A stretch of 5,810 nucleotides of DNA from an uncultured Eubacteriales bacterium. Its GTDB lineage: Bacteria > Bacillota > Clostridia > Oscillospirales > CAG-272. Location of the stretch: contig USPP01000120.1 of assembly GCA_900556615.1 (NCBI GenBank), positions 1 to 5,810 of the forward strand. The letters run 5' to 3'. Shown in pieces: positions 4,993-5,810 of the stretch (positions are counted from its first letter, which is position 1; each line of letters begins with the position of its first letter). A program made the position numbers and the translations under genes. The notes under the pieces were generated by a model. It was not told the origin of the DNA and did not search any database. It saw nothing but the letters and a program-made list of their open reading frames with translations.

Positions 4993-5810
4993 TTAGTATA
5001 ATCTGATGCCAATTTGATATACAGCAAAAGCAACCATCCATGCTATTATACATTGGATAATAACAATTCCGAGCGTTCCGATAAAGGATTTGAGTTCTTT
5101 TTTTATCGTTGCTACGGCGGCAATACATGGTGTGTAGAGAAGGGTAAAAACAAGAAAGCTTATCGCAGCAATCGGTGAGAAAAGCGATGAAAGATTACCG
5201 GAAAGCTGTGACATGCTCGTTCCGATAAGAACCGAAAGCGTACTTACAACCGCTTCTTTTGCTGAAAATCCTGAAATAAGAGCTGTTGCCGCTCTCCAAT
5301 CTCCGAAACCAAGCGGAGCGAATATAGGGGCGATCGATTTGCCGATAAGTGCCAGAAGACTATTCTCGCTTACTGACACAACGTTAAATTTGGTATCAAA
5401 GGTTTGTAAAAACCATATCACAATAGATGCAACAAATATAATGGAAAAGGCTCTTTGAATAAAATCCTTAGCTTTATCCCAAAGCAGCAGCAGCACGCTT
5501 TTAGGCGAAGGAAGGCGATAATTCGGCAACTCCATCACAAACGGTATAGGTTGACCTCTGAAAACAGTCTTTTTGAGAATAGAAGCCACGGCTATCGCGA
5601 GAAATATCCCCGTAATGTATAATCCTATCATTACAAGCGCACTGTATTTTGTAAAAAAGGCTGCACAAAACACAGCGTATATCGGGATTTTGGCAGAACA
5701 ACTCATATACGGTGTCAGCATAATCGTCATTTTTCTGTCGCGGTCAGATGAGAGCGTCCTTGTAGCCATAATCGCAGGAACGGAACATCCGAATCCGATT
5801 AACATAGGAA
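4993..5810 (-). CDS. feoB: Ferrous iron transport protein B, C-terminal part (N-terminus outside window)
   Basis: FeoB imports Fe(II) across the cytoplasmic membrane, using a G-protein domain at its N-terminus and a polytopic membrane part. Here only the last 271 residues are present. The frame is open to the window edge; the ATG at 5805-5803 is internal, because family members read P-M-L-x-G-F-G-C at this point. Diagnostic landmarks are the first Gate-type motif GFGCSVPAIMATR (near the start), the MSCSAKIPIY segment about 30 residues later, the amphipathic MELPNYRLPSP, GFGDWRAATALISGFSAKEAVVSTL-type sequence in the middle (start GFGDWRAATAL), and a second gate motif LLYTPCIAAVATIKKEL near the end. 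Several hydrophobic helices are evident, including the final VIIQCIIAWMVAFAVY, and the protein ends in GIRLY. The conserved Cys residues of both gate motifs are intact and there is no frameshift. The GTPase domain, feoA and the promoter must lie to the right of the window. The small Cys-rich partner gene follows immediately. Confidence 0.95.
   Translation of the reverse strand, partial: PMLIGFGCSVPAIMATRTLSSDRDRKMTIMLTPYMSCSAKIPIYAVFCAAFFTKYSALVMIGLYITGIFLAIAVASILKKTVFRGQPIPFVMELPNYRLPSPKSVLLLLWDKAKDFIQRAFSIIFVASIVIWFLQTFDTKFNVVSVSENSLLALIGKSIAPIFAPLGFGDWRAATALISGFSAKEAVVSTLSVLIGTSMSQLSGNLSSLFSPIAAISFLVFTLLYTPCIAAVATIKKELKSFIGTLGIVIIQCIIAWMVAFAVYQIGIRLY

Noticed and set aside
5213..5458. Plus-strand frame of 81 codons within feoB
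   Set aside because: It lies wholly antisense to highly conserved FeoB coding sequence.
1..5810. CRISPR array, tRNA or rRNA gene, complete insertion sequence, known riboswitch
   Set aside because: No regularly spaced repeats, no tRNA cloverleaf, no rRNA-like sequence, no transposase and no recognisable riboswitch core were found when reading the window.

Overview
The window looks like chromosomal DNA of a low-to-moderate G+C Gram-positive bacterium of the Clostridia, most likely a gut-type Oscillospiraceae/Ruminococcaceae relative. The pointers are strong AAAGGAG-type ribosome binding sites, an extended -10 promoter, lipoprotein and LPXTG-like surface anchoring signals, and a FeoB followed by the small Cys-rich FeoB-associated protein usual in Firmicutes. 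This placement is an inference from gene style, not from a marker gene.

Left part: positions 1-705 are the 3' end of a plus-strand gene whose start lies outside the window. It is the C-terminal part of what looks like an uncharacterised glycoside-hydrolase-like protein. A gene-free stretch of 457 bases follows (706-1162). It holds a perfect 8-bp hairpin, loosely matching inverted repeats about 245 bp apart, a pair of TGCAAA direct repeats, a good extended -10 promoter and a leader of about 75 nt.

Middle part: three plus-strand genes run from that promoter with gaps of 55 and 63 nt and end at a perfect 15-bp stem terminator. They are (i) a lipoprotein extracellular solute-binding protein of the ABC sugar-uptake type, (ii) a secreted protein with a beta-sandwich-like domain, an acidic Ser/Thr-rich stalk and a C-terminal membrane anchor, and (iii) a second secreted protein with the same apparent domain but a C-terminal TPDTSD plus hydrophobic segment plus basic tail, resembling a degenerate sortase signal. 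No permease or ATPase lies between them. The cassette therefore looks like a surface display or capture unit: one lipid-anchored binder and two differently anchored paralogous surface proteins. This is the most novel-looking part of the window, although its ligand and purpose cannot be read from the sequence.

Right part: on the minus strand, converging on the cassette, is the C-terminal half of the ferrous iron transporter FeoB (cut by the window edge). It is followed 66-69 nt downstream by a 53-residue FeoB-associated Cys-rich membrane protein that starts at TTG or GTG and is easy to miss. About 315 bp of AT-rich DNA without a recognisable gene separates this small gene from the shared terminator.
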